Source: Streptosporangiaceae bacterium
GTDB lineage: Bacteria > Actinomycetota > Actinomycetes > Streptosporangiales > Streptosporangiaceae
DNA length: 25,377 bases
Direction: 5' to 3'
NCBI GenBank assembly: GCA_030039095.1
Contig: JASHQP010000143.1
Coordinates: 1-25,377 of the forward strand
Positions within the stretch are counted from its first letter, which is position 1. Each line of letters opens with the position of its first letter. Positions 1 to 7,512 of the stretch are shown one piece after another. The position numbers and the translations under genes were made by a program. Below the pieces are notes generated by a model. It searched no databases and was not told the origin of the DNA. It worked only from the letters and a program-made list of their open reading frames with translations.

Positions 1-1008
1 ATCATGGTCGGCAGCGGCGCCCGCGCCGCCGCTGCCGAGGTCGGTGAGCTGGCCCGGTGGCTGCAGGCGCCGGTCGTCTCGTTCCGCGGCGGCCGGGGGA
101 TCGTCGACGACGACGACCCGCTGGGCTTTACCTGCGCCGCCGGCTTCGAGCGGTGGCCCGACACCGACGTGCTGGTCGGCATCGGCTCGCGCCTGGAGCT
201 GGCCTGGTTCCGCTGGCCTGACCGTCCAGCCGGCCTGCGGACGGTGCTGATCGACATCGACCCCTGGCAAGCCGTCAGGCTCGAGCCCACCGTGTCGATC
301 GTGGCAGACGCCCGGCTGGCAACGGCGGAACTGGCACGGCAGCTGGCGGACGCCGCGCAGCCCCGGCCGGACCGCGGCGCCGAGTTCGGCGCCGTGAAGG
401 CGGCCAAGGCCGCCGAAATCCGCGACGTCGGCATCGACCTCGACTATCTGGCGGCGATCCGGTCTGCGCTGCCGCGCGACGGATTCTTCGTGGAGGAGAT
501 CTGCCAGGCCGGGTTCGCCTCCTACTTCGGCTTCCCCGTGCACGCCCCGCGGCAGTTTGTCACCTGCGGCCATCAGGGCACGCTGGGATTCGGCTACCCC
601 ACCTCGCTCGGTGTCAAAGCGGCGTGCCCGGACCGCGCCGTGGTATCGATCGCCGGCGACGGCGGCTTCATGTTCGGCATCCAGGAGATCGCGACCGCCG
701 TCCAGTTCGGCCTCGGCGTGGTGGCGGTGGTCTTCAACAACAACGCCTACGGCAATGTGCTGCTCGACCAGCAGAGGCTGTTCGGCGGCCGCGAGATCGG
801 CGCCCGGCTCCGCAACCCGGACTTCGCCGCGGTCGCCGAGGCTTTCGGCGCCGCGGGATACACCGTGGCCACGCCCGAGGCCCTCGAGACCGCGCTGACC
901 AAGGCACTGGCCGCCAGCCAGCCGGCTGTGATCGAGGTCCAGGCAGACCTCGGCCAGTCGGTGTCGCCGTGGAAGTACCTGATGCCCGCGTCGAGGGCCA
1001 CACCATGA
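1..1008 (+). CDS. TPP-dependent enzyme, acetolactate synthase-like (5' partial)
   Basis: The frame is open from base 1, and the visible protein begins in the middle domain of the acetolactate synthase / benzoylformate decarboxylase superfamily, so the N-terminal pyrimidine-binding domain lies outside the window. Counting the ATG at 4 as residue 1, the PP-binding domain carries the Mg-TPP motif GDGG at 218-221 and closes it with NNNAYGN from 245, the usual 25-30 residue spacing. Middle-domain text such as VLIDIDPWQAVRL fits the family. The reaction cannot be told: decarboxylation or carboligation of a 2-oxo acid is the family role. The stop overlaps the next start as ATGA (1005-1008), so it is translationally coupled to the FAH-RraA gene. 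A role on the pyruvate/oxo-acid products of ring cleavage is inference. Confidence 0.85.
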   Translation: MMVGSGARAAAAEVGELARWLQAPVVSFRGGRGIVDDDDPLGFTCAAGFERWPDTDVLVGIGSRLELAWFRWPDRPAGLRTVLIDIDPWQAVRLEPTVSIVADARLATAELARQLADAAQPRPDRGAEFGAVKAAKAAEIRDVGIDLDYLAAIRSALPRDGFFVEEICQAGFASYFGFPVHAPRQFVTCGHQGTLGFGYPTSLGVKAACPDRAVVSIAGDGGFMFGIQEIATAVQFGLGVVAVVFNNNAYGNVLLDQQRLFGGREIGARLRNPDFAAVAEAFGAAGYTVATPEALETALTKALAASQPAVIEVQADLGQSVSPWKYLMPASRATP

Positions 1009-2495
1009 CCGCTGCGCATCTGCCGGGCCACGCCGCGGCCAGCCAGCATCCGCTCGGGCTCGCCCCGACGAAGATCATCGCCGTGCACCTGAACTATCCC
1101 AGCCGGGCTGGCCAGCGCGGTCGAGTGCCCGAGTTCCCGTCCTACTTCCTGAAGCCACCGTCCTCGCTGTCCTGGTCCGGCCGGCGGATCGTCCGGCCCC
1201 GCGAGGCACAGCTGCTCGCCTTCGAGGGCGAGGCCGCCGTGGTGATCGGGCGCAGGGCGCTGCGGGTCGGCGAGGACGAGGCACTCGACTGCGTCAGCGG
1301 CTATACCGCGGCAAACGACGTCGGACTGTACGACCTGCGCGACTGCGATCGCGGCTCCAACCTGCGCGCAAAGGGCCAGGACGGCTACACGCCCGTCGGC
1401 CCGGTGCTGCTCCCCGCCGGGCAGGCCGACCCCGCAGCCCTGCTGCTGCGGACCTGGGTGAACGGGGAACTGCGGCAGGAAGACTCGACCGCCACGCTGT
1501 TCTTCCCGATCGCCAGGCTCATCGCCGACCTGTCACGGCTGATGACGCTCGAGCCCGGCGACATCATCCTGACCGGCACCCCGGCCGGCGCCGGGCTGCT
1601 CGAGCCGGGCGACGTCGTCGAAGTAGAGCTTCTCAGCGGCAGCAGCACGACGGGGCGCCTGGTGAACCACGCGGCGGAGGCCGGGCACGCTCTGGCCCCG
1701 ACCGGGGCCATGCCGGCGCCCACTGCGGCGCTCCGGGCGGCCGCCGCGGGGACGCCGCCACCGCCGGACCGGCTCGACCCGGCCGTCGCGCAGACGCTGA
1801 ACACGGTCAGCACGGCCACCATCTCCAGCCAGCTCCGCAAGCGCGGCATCGACGATGCGTTCATCGAGAACGTCCGTCCTGCCCGCCCTGACCTGCGGAT
1901 GGTCGGGGTGGCGGCCACGCTGCGGTACCTGCCACGGCGCGAGGACGTGTTCGCCGAGCGCGGCGGTGGGATGAACGCCCAGAAGCGCGCGGTCGAGGCG
2001 ATCGAGCCCGGCCAGGTGCTCGTCATCGACTGCCGCGGCGACCACGGGGCAGGGACGATCGGGGACATCCTCGCGCTACGGGCGGCTCGGCGCGGCGCTG
2101 CCGGGATCGTGACGGACGGCTGCCTGCGTGACTCGCCCAGCTTCGCCAGCCTGGACCTGCCGGTGTATTCCGGCGGCGCGCACGCCGCGGTCCTCGGCCG
2201 GCGGCACGTGCCGATGGACGCCGGCCTGCCGGTCAGCTGCGGCAACGTCCTGGTGATGCCCGGCGATGTGCTGGTGGGAGACGGCGAGGGCGTCATCGTC
2301 ATTCCCCGGGCCCTGGCCGCGGAGGTGGCCGCGGCCGCGGCGGAGCAGGAGTCAGAGGAATCGTTCATCCATGAGCGCGTGGGCGACGGAGAGTCGATCG
2401 ACGGGCTCTACCCGCTGGCTCCGGCCCGCCGGCCCGAATATGACGCATGGCGGGCCCGCCGGCCCGCCGACAAGAGCGATGGAGGCAGCCGGTGA
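1005..2495 (+). CDS. Fusion protein: FAH-family hydrolase/decarboxylase + RraA-type aldolase/decarboxylase
   Basis: A 496-residue two-domain protein starting at the ATG that overlaps the previous stop. Residues about 20-225 form an FAH domain: the metal-binding F-E-G-E at 73-76, a likely third ligand D105, and TGTPAGAG at 190-197, closest in style to HpaG/HpcE isomerase-decarboxylases (HLNYPSRA start). An Ala/Pro-rich linker (about 226-258) leads into an RraA-like domain (about 259-480) with the substrate/metal motif GIVTDGCLRDS at 367-377 and GDVLVGDGEG at 420-429, as in 4-hydroxy-4-methyl-2-oxoglutarate / 4-carboxy-4-hydroxy-2-oxoadipate aldolases. FAH enzymes act after meta cleavage and HMG/CHA aldolase makes pyruvate in the last step, so joining them would channel lower-pathway intermediates. 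Both active sites look intact. The stop overlaps the next GTG start. Confidence 0.9.
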   Translation: MTAAHLPGHAAASQHPLGLAPTKIIAVHLNYPSRAGQRGRVPEFPSYFLKPPSSLSWSGRRIVRPREAQLLAFEGEAAVVIGRRALRVGEDEALDCVSGYTAANDVGLYDLRDCDRGSNLRAKGQDGYTPVGPVLLPAGQADPAALLLRTWVNGELRQEDSTATLFFPIARLIADLSRLMTLEPGDIILTGTPAGAGLLEPGDVVEVELLSGSSTTGRLVNHAAEAGHALAPTGAMPAPTAALRAAAAGTPPPPDRLDPAVAQTLNTVSTATISSQLRKRGIDDAFIENVRPARPDLRMVGVAATLRYLPRREDVFAERGGGMNAQKRAVEAIEPGQVLVIDCRGDHGAGTIGDILALRAARRGAAGIVTDGCLRDSPSFASLDLPVYSGGAHAAVLGRRHVPMDAGLPVSCGNVLVMPGDVLVGDGEGVIVIPRALAAEVAAAAAEQESEESFIHERVGDGESIDGLYPLAPARRPEYDAWRARRPADKSDGGSR

Positions 2496-2797
2496 GCCTG
2501 TACGCCGTCCAGAAGGTCCTGTACGAGCTGAACCGGGACCCACAGCTGCAGGCCAGGTACCGGGAGGATCCGGCGCCGGTGCTGACCGGGCGCGATCTCA
2601 CCCCGGAGGAGCGCGGTGCCCTGCTGGGCCAGGACATAGGCCTGCTCTACGTGCTGGGAGTGAACGGCCAGATCCTCATGCACTACGCGGCGTTCTGCGG
2701 CATCGAGTGGAACGACTACCTGGAAGCGATGCGCAGCGGCGTGCGCGAGCACGGCCCGGTCCGTGACGGCATCTACGCGATGACGACGGAGGTCTGA
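2492..2797 (+). CDS. LigA-like small (alpha) subunit of extradiol ring-cleavage dioxygenase
   Basis: A 101-residue protein matching the LigA domain (alpha subunit of protocatechuate 4,5-dioxygenase): a helical protein with LYELNRDPQLQARYREDP, the LTPEERGALLGQDIG stretch and the end HYAAFCGIEWNDYLEAMR. I start it at the GTG at 2492, which overlaps the previous stop as GTGA and has GGAGG six bases upstream (2481-2485); the ATG at 2447 would lie inside the fusion gene and lacks this site. LigA caps the active site of the catalytic LigB subunit, which is encoded 3 bp downstream. It is shorter than Sphingobium LigA (about 139 residues), which is common for separately encoded actinobacterial versions as far as I recall. 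Confidence 0.88.
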   Translation: MSLYAVQKVLYELNRDPQLQARYREDPAPVLTGRDLTPEERGALLGQDIGLLYVLGVNGQILMHYAAFCGIEWNDYLEAMRSGVREHGPVRDGIYAMTTEV

Positions 2798-2800
2798 GCG

Positions 2801-3655
2801 ATGGCACTCGTTCTCGCCGCTGCGTGCAGCCATGCCCCCGGCATCACCGGGCGCGCGGGCCGGGCCGAGCCCACCGTCCGGGACGAGTTCTACCGCAACC
2901 TCGGCGAGCTGCGGGCCACCCTGGAGGCGGCCCGTCCGGACGCGCTGGTCGTGGTGGCAGCCGAGCACTTCGCGAACTTCTTCTACGACAAGATGCCGTC
3001 CTTCGCGGTCGGCATGAGCGATCACTACGAGGGCCCGATCGAGGACGAGGAGTGGCTCGCGATCTCGCGTACCCGCGTGCCGGGTAATGCCGCACTGTCC
3101 AGACGGCTGATCACGTCGATGATGTCGGACGTGGACCTGGCCTACGCCGAGGAGTGGCAGTTCGACCACGGCATCATGGTGCCGCTGCACTTCCTCACGC
3201 CGCGCTTCGACCTGCCGGTCATCCCGGTGAACATCAACTGCCAGGGTCCGCCGCTCGCGCCGCTGCACCGCGTCTGGGCTTTCGGCACGGCGTTGCGCCG
3301 GGCGTGTGAGCAGGCGGGCGAGCGCATCGCGGTGATCGCGACCGGCGGGATTTCGCACTGGCCCGCGACTCCCGACTCAGGGAAGATCAACGAAGCGTGG
3401 GACCAGGACTTCCTCGGGCGCTGGTCGCGCAATGACCGGGCGGCTCTCACGGCGTATACGGACGAGGAGATCTACCGGGACGCGGGTCAGGGCGGGTTCG
3501 AGATCCGCACGTTCATCGCCCTGGCCGCCGCCGCGGGCGGAGCGGGCACCGTCCACTTCTACGCCGCCATCCCGATCTTCGCCGTGGGGTGCACGGTGGC
3601 CACGATGGAGATCGCGCCACTCAGCGCTGGGCGTCCGCAGACGCTCCCGGCCTGA
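2801..3655 (+). CDS. LigB-like catalytic (beta) subunit of type II extradiol dioxygenase
   Basis: A 284-residue LigB-family non-haem Fe(II) dioxygenase. Expected ligands and catalytic residues can be placed by comparison with LigB: SHAPG at 10-14 (H11, metal), AEH at 54-56 (H56, metal), H123 in FDHG, the catalytic-base histidine H186 in GGISHWP, and the acidic ligand E234 in GGFEIRTF. The family opens ortho-diphenols such as protocatechuate or gallate by meta cleavage. ATG at 2801 follows GGAGG in the end of the preceding gene. Together with the LigA-like subunit and the upstream FAH-RraA enzyme it forms a compact ring-opening module. Protocatechuate 4,5-cleavage is the best guess; gallate or a related trihydroxy/carboxylated catechol would also fit. 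Confidence 0.9.
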   Translation: MALVLAAACSHAPGITGRAGRAEPTVRDEFYRNLGELRATLEAARPDALVVVAAEHFANFFYDKMPSFAVGMSDHYEGPIEDEEWLAISRTRVPGNAALSRRLITSMMSDVDLAYAEEWQFDHGIMVPLHFLTPRFDLPVIPVNINCQGPPLAPLHRVWAFGTALRRACEQAGERIAVIATGGISHWPATPDSGKINEAWDQDFLGRWSRNDRAALTAYTDEEIYRDAGQGGFEIRTFIALAAAAGGAGTVHFYAAIPIFAVGCTVATMEIAPLSAGRPQTLPA

Positions 3656-3671
3656 GCCAGCCGGGCGGGAT

Positions 3672-5498
3672 ATGGGAGCCAGGACCCTGGACGGCCGCGC
3701 TCCTCGAGCGCCGGCGCCGGGCTGGATCACGCCCGGTCGTGCCGTCGCAGCGGTCTACGCGCTGGGCATGTTCATGTCGATCATGGACACCCAGATCGTC
3801 AACGTGGCCCTGGCCACGCTGGGCCGCGACTTCAAGGCCACGCCGGTTCAGGTCCAGTGGGTAGTCACCGGCTACCTGCTGAGCCTGGCCATGTGCATCC
3901 CGACGTCAGGCTGGCTCGGAGACCGGTTCGGCACAAAGCGGGTGTACGTCAGCGCCGTCACCATATTCACGATCGCGTCGGCGCTGTGCGCGGCTGCCAC
4001 GTCACTGCCCGAACTCGTGGTCATGCGCATCCTGCAGGGGGCCGGCGGCGGGCTGATGACGCCGGTCGGCACGGCCATGCTGTACCGGGCCTATCCGCCA
4101 GACCGGCGCGTGCACGTCGCCCGGCTGATCACCAGGGTCACGATGGTGGCCCCGGCCACGGCCCCGATCATCGGCGGGATCTTCGTCACCGAGCTCTCCT
4201 GGCACTGGATCTTCATCGTGAACGTCCCCTTCGGCACGGCGGCTGCGGTATTCGGGACGCGTTTCCTGCCTGCCCAGCCCGGCGCCAAGTCCCGGAGTTT
4301 CGACCTGCCTGGATGCCTGCTCGGCAGCTGCGGGCTGGCCGCACTGCTATATGGCGTGACCGAAGGGCCCACGCAGGGCTGGGCATCCCCGGCGGTGTGG
4401 GGCACGGTGGCGGGCGGTGCCGGCATGCTGGCCGGGTTCGCGGTGAACTGCCTGCGCCGGCGATCGCCGCTGCTCCGGCTCCGGCTGCTGGGCGACCAGC
4501 TCCTGCGGCGGTGCTGCCTGCTGGTCGGGTGCAGTACCACGGCGTTCTTTGGCTCGCTGGTCTTCACCGCCCTGTACCTGCAGGAGGGCAGGGGCTTTTC
4601 GGCCCTGCAGTCCGGGCTGACGACGTTTCCCGAGGCCATCGGCATAGCACTGTCGGCTCAGCTGGTGGCCCGCGTCTACCCCAGGATCGGGCCCCGGCGC
4701 CTAATGGCGGCAGGGTTCGCCGCCCTGGCGGTGGTCAACGGGCTGCTAGCGGCCCTCGGCGGGGGCAGCAGCCTGTGGCTCGTCCGGGGCCTCATGCTGT
4801 GCATCGGGATCTCGCAGGCATATGTCATGCTGCCCACCCAGGCCGCGGCGTTCGCGCGGATCAGCTCGGCGGATCAGGGCGACGCGAGCGCCATCTTCAC
4901 GACCATGCAGCGATCCCTGAGCGCGCTCGGGGTGGCCGTGCTCGCCGCGGCGCTCGCCGTCGGTACCGGGCACCGGCTGACCGCGCCGGTGAATGCCTTC
5001 CACGCCGTCTACCTGACGGCGGCCGCCGTCGCACTGCTCGGCGGCATGCTCGCGCTGCGGATCTCTGACCGCGCCGCGGCCGAGACCATGGCGCGACGGC
5101 GTCCCGGGCCGGCTGCGGGCGCCGAGTTACCGGCGGCCGCTCAGCCCCGCAGCCGGCCGGCCAGCGAGGAGAGCGCAGAGGCCCGGGGGTGGCGGTGCCA
5201 CGGCAGGAACGTGATGGTGTTGGTCAGGAACACGAACGACACTCCGGTCGCCGGATCGCTCCAGGCAAGGTTGCCGCCGAGCCCGTCGTGCCCGAACGTG
5301 GCTGCTGAGACGGTGCTGCCGAAGAACTCCCGTTCGCTTCCTGGCCGGTCGGACGGGGGCCCGGCCAGGAAGAAGCTGAGCGTCCGCAGGACGCGCCCGC
5401 CCCACCGGTCCGGCCCCCAGTACCGGATCCGGCCGGTCACGTCGGCGAGGAGGACGCCGCCCCACAACCCGGCTGGATCGTGGAGGAAAGCCTGGTAG
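3672..5498 (+). CDS. MFS transporter, DHA2 (EmrB/QacA-type), with unusual antisense C-terminal tail
   Basis: A multi-pass membrane protein of the DHA2 drug:H+ antiporter class. Seen: MDTQIVNVAL (D39, first helix), motif A-like GWLGDRFGTKR at 80-90, and LQGAGGGLMTPVG in helix 4, followed by further hydrophobic segments up to about residue 465. I start at the ATG at 3672, 16 bp after the LigB-like gene. In an aromatic cluster such carriers import the substrate or export toxic intermediates. Odd: after the last helix the frame has no stop until 5496-5498, adding about 118 residues that are antisense to the facing hydrolase gene and are Arg/Pro/Ser-rich, low-information sequence. Family members usually end at about 470-500 residues, so this is a real long overlap or a lost stop / indel. 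Confidence 0.85.
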   Translation: MGARTLDGRAPRAPAPGWITPGRAVAAVYALGMFMSIMDTQIVNVALATLGRDFKATPVQVQWVVTGYLLSLAMCIPTSGWLGDRFGTKRVYVSAVTIFTIASALCAAATSLPELVVMRILQGAGGGLMTPVGTAMLYRAYPPDRRVHVARLITRVTMVAPATAPIIGGIFVTELSWHWIFIVNVPFGTAAAVFGTRFLPAQPGAKSRSFDLPGCLLGSCGLAALLYGVTEGPTQGWASPAVWGTVAGGAGMLAGFAVNCLRRRSPLLRLRLLGDQLLRRCCLLVGCSTTAFFGSLVFTALYLQEGRGFSALQSGLTTFPEAIGIALSAQLVARVYPRIGPRRLMAAGFAALAVVNGLLAALGGGSSLWLVRGLMLCIGISQAYVMLPTQAAAFARISSADQGDASAIFTTMQRSLSALGVAVLAAALAVGTGHRLTAPVNAFHAVYLTAAAVALLGGMLALRISDRAAAETMARRRPGPAAGAELPAAAQPRSRPASEESAEARGWRCHGRNVMVLVRNTNDTPVAGSLQARLPPSPSCPNVAAETVLPKNSRSLPGRSDGGPARKKLSVRRTRPPHRSGPQYRIRPVTSARRTPPHNPAGSWRKAW

Positions 5499-6277
5499 AG
5501 CGCGGCCAGCCCGCTGGCGGTGCCGACGCAGCCGGCGCCGGGGAAGCCTGCGGCCCGGCCCTCCGGCAGGTCGACGCCGCCCGGGATGCGGGACCGGCCG
5601 GTCTCGTCGAGGAACATCGGCGGCAGCGCCGGGCGCATCTCGTCCGGGAACGCGGTCACGTGGGGGAGCACGGCCCCCTGCTCGGCGACGGGTTCGCCGA
5701 GCGACACCCCGCCCACTCCGGCGAGCCCCAGTGGCTCGAAGAGCCGGCGCCGAAGGAACTCCCGGTGGTCGAGCCCGGAAACCGCCGTGATCACCTCGGC
5801 CAGCACCCAGCTGCCCGACGCCGGGTGGTAGACGTACCGGCTGCCGGGCATCCATTCGAGTTCCCAGCGCCGGAAGGCCGCGCGGCGCTGGCCGCGGTCG
5901 GCCCATTCGGGCCAGTCGAGGTCGGCTCCTGGAAAGCCGCCGGTGTGCGTCATCACCTGCTCGACGGTGATCCGTGCCTTGCCCCTGGCGCCGAACTCGG
6001 GCACGTAATCGGCAACGGGCGCTGCCGGGTCGACGCTGCCCTCGCTGATCAGCTGCCACAGGCCCGCGTCCTGCACCGTCTTGGACGGCGACATGATGAC
6101 GACCGGCGTATCCGGGCCACCCCGGCCGAACGCCTCGGCGTGAACGACGTGCCCGTGCAGCCCGATCGCGAGCGCGCACCACTGCAGCTCTCCGGCCCGA
6201 ACCGGCGCGCTGGCCGCGCGGCTCAGCTCGCTGAGTACCTCAGGATCGAGCCCGCTGCAGCCGTCTGCCGGCATCAT
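5141..6277 (-). CDS. Serine hydrolase, beta-lactamase family (class C / family VIII esterase-like)
   Basis: A 378-residue protein of the beta-lactamase/D-Ala-D-Ala peptidase fold. The nucleophile motif SPSK lies at 63-66, a YHPAS stretch near 150 occupies the place of the YxN tyrosine, and FGHDGLGGN near the C-terminus matches the HxG form of the KTG box seen in EstB-like esterases. LMTHTGGFP-type text (VMTHTGGFPG) is also diagnostic. No signal peptide is evident, so it probably acts in the cytoplasm on an ester or lactone rather than on beta-lactams. Its start overlaps the previous stop as ATGA (6274-6277), coupling it to the small unknown gene upstream. Its 3' 358 bp are covered on the other strand by the MFS reading frame. 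Confidence 0.85.
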   Translation of the reverse strand: MMPADGCSGLDPEVLSELSRAASAPVRAGELQWCALAIGLHGHVVHAEAFGRGGPDTPVVIMSPSKTVQDAGLWQLISEGSVDPAAPVADYVPEFGARGKARITVEQVMTHTGGFPGADLDWPEWADRGQRRAAFRRWELEWMPGSRYVYHPASGSWVLAEVITAVSGLDHREFLRRRLFEPLGLAGVGGVSLGEPVAEQGAVLPHVTAFPDEMRPALPPMFLDETGRSRIPGGVDLPEGRAAGFPGAGCVGTASGLAALYQAFLHDPAGLWGGVLLADVTGRIRYWGPDRWGGRVLRTLSFFLAGPPSDRPGSEREFFGSTVSAATFGHDGLGGNLAWSDPATGVSFVFLTNTITFLPWHRHPRASALSSLAGRLRG

Positions 6278-6615
6278 GACGGGAGTGCCCCCGCCGACGG
6301 CTCCACGTGCGCCTGCACGCTGCCGTCGGGCGCCACCCAGCCCCTGGCCGCGGCGTACCGCAGCATCGCCTGGAACCGGTCCGCCCAGTCACCGGCGACG
6401 GCACCGCCGGGCGCCGCTTGCGCCAGCCGGCGGAGCCCCTCGGGCCGGAGCAGGGCGTGGCCAGCCTGCAGGCGCCCCATCCCGGCGGCTGCCAGGCAGC
6501 CGTCCAGATCCTGGGCGGACACGGCGGAGCTGACATGCAGCCTGGTGCAGTCGTCCGGCTCCGCCAGGGTGACCTGGCAGCGGCCGCCGGCGTCGCGGCG
6601 CACGTGGACGTACAC
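6274..6615 (-). CDS. Small protein of unknown function, coupled to serine hydrolase
   Basis: A 113-residue protein I do not recognise. It begins at GTG 6615, with GGAGG at 6621-6625 five bases upstream inside a longer GGAGAGGAGG run, which supports it as a real gene. The sequence is mixed alpha/beta in look: a charged N-terminal part (MYVHVRRDAGG), a possible short beta region, then Leu/Ala-rich helices and GWVAPDGSVQAHVEP near the end. There is no signal peptide, membrane segment or clear metal motif. The stop overlaps the start of the serine hydrolase by four bases, and a 99-bp gap separates it from the flavin reductase upstream on the same strand, so the three probably share a transcript. 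It may be an accessory or carrier-like subunit; this is a guess. Confidence 0.7.
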   Translation of the reverse strand: MYVHVRRDAGGRCQVTLAEPDDCTRLHVSSAVSAQDLDGCLAAAGMGRLQAGHALLRPEGLRRLAQAAPGGAVAGDWADRFQAMLRYAAARGWVAPDGSVQAHVEPSAGALPS

Positions 6616-6714
6616 CTCGGCCTCCTCTCCCTTCCTGGCCAGGACCCGCGGAACCGCCGATATCTGCGGGACCGCCGGTCGCTAGGCATCGGGCCGCAAC
6701 GGGCCGCCGCGGGG

Positions 6715-7341
6715 TCAGGCACGCACCTCGCTGATCGCGACGTGCGTGCCGAAAACGCGCCGGTGGTAGGTGAGCGGCTGGGCCAGCACGTGGTCGGCGG
6801 CGGCGACGCGGCCGAGCAGCAGCGTGTGATCGCCGCCCGTGACCAGGTTGTCCACTTCGGCCACGATCCATCCTGCCGACCCGGTGATCCGCGGCTGGCC
6901 GCCATCCATCCTCCAGGGCACTCCCTGGAACTTGTCGTCGCCCTTTGTCGCGAACCGCCGCGCGATCCATGACTGAGCGCTCGACAGCACGTTGAGCCCG
7001 AACCGGCGCGACTGGCGGAGCTGGCGCAGCAGTTCCGAGGACTCGTCGAGCGATATCACCACCATGGGCGGGTTGAGTGACAGCGACGTGAAGGCGCTGA
7101 CGGTGGTGCCGTGCGGGCGTTCTTCCGTCATCGTGGTGACGACGGCCACGGGGGTGCAGACGGCCGCCATGACCGCCCGGAAAGCCTCGGCTGTCACGGT
7201 TTCGCCGGCCTCGGCCAGCGATCTGGGCAGCGGGGCGCCCGGACCGGAGCGCGCACCTGGCATCGGCGATCCCGGCCACAGCGAACTGGCCGGCGTACCC
7301 GGGCGGGTGGTAACGGCTTCGGGAGTCGTCATCACTGACAT
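6715..7341 (-). CDS. Flavin reductase (HpaC/FMN-binding split-barrel family)
   Basis: A 208-residue NAD(P)H:flavin oxidoreductase of the HpaC/HsaB type. The core runs from about residue 50: FRAVMAAVCTPVAVVTT, HGTTVSAFTSLSLNPPMVVISLD (flavin binding), SRRFGLNVLS, and the closing GDHTLLLGRV and PLTYHRRVFG. These enzymes supply reduced FMN or FAD to two-component monooxygenases; no HpaB-type partner is adjacent, but two LLM monooxygenases in the window could use it. The N-terminal ~45 residues are Pro/Gly/Ser-rich and probably disordered. ATG 7341 has AGGAGA at 7352-7347, five bases upstream. An in-frame ATG three codons later is an alternative. Confidence 0.92.
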   Translation of the reverse strand: MSVMTTPEAVTTRPGTPASSLWPGSPMPGARSGPGAPLPRSLAEAGETVTAEAFRAVMAAVCTPVAVVTTMTEERPHGTTVSAFTSLSLNPPMVVISLDESSELLRQLRQSRRFGLNVLSSAQSWIARRFATKGDDKFQGVPWRMDGGQPRITGSAGWIVAEVDNLVTGGDHTLLLGRVAAADHVLAQPLTYHRRVFGTHVAISEVRA

Positions 7342-7409
7342 TTAAATCTCCTACATCTGATATGTCAGTTGATATATTACAGCGTCCCCGCTCGGCGGCG
7401 CCATGTCAA
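7335..7409 (-). promoter_or_regulatory. Putative promoter/operator and start-codon hairpin of the flavin reductase gene
   Basis: AT-rich leader in an otherwise GC-rich region. On the - strand TTGACA stands at 7409-7404 and TAATAT / TGTAAT at about 7384-7374, a longer spacing than ideal (21-24 nt). The repeat TGATAT occurs twice, 12 bp apart (7358 and 7370, + strand). A perfect 7-bp inverted repeat, CTGACAT (7335-7341) and ATGTCAG (7362-7368), flanks the ribosome-binding site; its lower arm contains the start codon, so it could serve as an operator or as an RNA stem masking the start. Confidence 0.4.
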
Positions 7410-7477
7410 GTGAGAGCGGCAGCACCGGGCTGGTGTCGCGCTCGCTCGACGCGGTCATGGCGCACAGCAGGCGGTGG

Positions 7478-7507
7478 CGGGCGCGAAATATCTCCCCGCT
7501 GCGCCCG
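7478..7507 (-). terminator. Candidate hairpin terminator after the FAD oxidase gene
   Basis: Just downstream of the stop at 7513 (- strand), CGGGCGC at 7478-7484 pairs with GCGCCCG at 7501-7507 around a 16-nt loop. There is no clear U-tract, as is common for actinobacterial terminators. It would separate the FAH/FAD-oxidase pair from the flavin reductase unit. Confidence 0.4.
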
Positions 7508-7512
7508 GGCTG

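Noticed and set aside
2408..3358. 316-codon - strand frame
   Set aside because: Opposite the LigA/LigB-like genes, whose catalytic residues are intact; the - strand product has no recognisable domain.
5480..6685. Long + strand open frame (401 codons)
   Set aside because: Antisense shadow of the serine hydrolase and the small unknown gene; Arg/Pro/Gly-rich, with no family motif, whereas the - strand frames carry SPSK and good ribosome-binding sites.
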